A stretch of DNA of 64,000 nucleotides from Coprococcus sp. (GTDB lineage: Bacteria > Bacillota > Clostridia > Lachnospirales > Lachnospiraceae). The notes beneath the pieces were generated by a model, which made no database searches, was not told the DNA's origin, and saw only the letters and a program-made list of their open reading frames with translations. Below are positions 63,959-64,000 of this stretch, piece by piece. Where the stretch lies: contig JAGBHU010000008.1 in NCBI GenBank assembly GCA_017935345.1, forward strand, positions 124,001 through 188,000. The letters run 5' to 3'. Both the position numbers and the translations under genes were made by a program. The first letter of the stretch is position 1, and every line of letters begins with the position of its first letter.

Positions 63959-64000
63959 TTATGTTAAATCCTTATTTTCTCCAACCCATGTTTCCAGACA
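63959..64000 (-). CDS. C-terminal end of a gene cut by the window edge
   Basis: A minus-strand frame entering at the right edge reads ...LETWVGENKDLT and stops with TAA at 63959. The terminator at 63880-63922 lies 37 bases downstream, supporting a real gene end. The product cannot be identified. Confidence 0.35.
   Translation of the reverse strand, partial: CLETWVGENKDLT

Overview
The window looks like a chromosomal stretch from a low-GC Gram-positive anaerobe, most probably a gut Clostridia/Lachnospiraceae member. This is inferred from gene content: class III ribonucleotide reductase, Bce-type peptide-sensing modules, PadR regulators with HAAS-domain membrane proteins, a GPH transporter paired with a GH42 galactosidase, large secreted Ig-like/fibronectin proteins, and near-consensus promoters with AGGAGG ribosome sites. 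No rRNA, tRNA, CRISPR array, intact insertion sequence or prophage was seen.

Layout. 1-8.2 kb: a partial membrane metalloprotease-like gene, an Lsa-like ABC-F protein with a long attenuator-like leader, nrdD under a probable NrdR box, a membrane protein and a secreted SGNH-type protein. 8.2-13.2 kb: a kinase/regulator plus ABC transporter operon whose ATPase is frameshifted. 13.4-20.6 kb: a large secreted protein, a PadR/HAAS/DUF4097 operon, a MarR/YczE pair, and a DNA glycosylase. 20.6-27.2 kb: a Fic protein, then a BceRS-BceAB module behind a PAQR gene. 27.4-32.4 kb: GH42, GPH transporter and LacI regulator. 32.5-39.4 kb: an ArsC-like protein, a J-domain/TPR protein, an HscC-type Hsp70 and a DUF3810 protein. 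39.5-44.3 kb: a Mef-like exporter behind a leader-peptide attenuator, then an apparently SOS-controlled locus with an intracellular-looking trypsin-like protease, two paralogous proteins of unknown function, a sigma-like protein and a 24-bp repeat array. 44.3-50.1 kb: YgjP-type protease, flavodoxin-ferredoxin, MerR regulator with aldo/keto reductase and alcohol dehydrogenase. 50.2-57.1 kb: a one-strand run of small accessory genes, two of them broken. 57.2-64 kb: a PadR/4Fe-4S/flavodoxin operon, a GntR-ABC (YtrA-like) operon, and envelope proteins.

The strongest unexplained signals are: (i) two paralogous WFEQ-motif proteins with LexA-type boxes next to a trypsin-like protease with no signal peptide, suggesting a DNA-damage-induced effector/protease system; (ii) a 12-codon leader peptide whose codons can pair alternately to hide or expose the ribosome site of the Mef-like exporter; (iii) a nested antiterminator/terminator leader before the ABC-F gene; and (iv) five 24-bp repeats whose hairpin arms change in a compensatory way. 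Four gene remnants or broken genes (ABC ATPase, epimerase, acetyltransferase, GyrI-like fragment) suggest decay or, for single-base lesions, possible sequence error.
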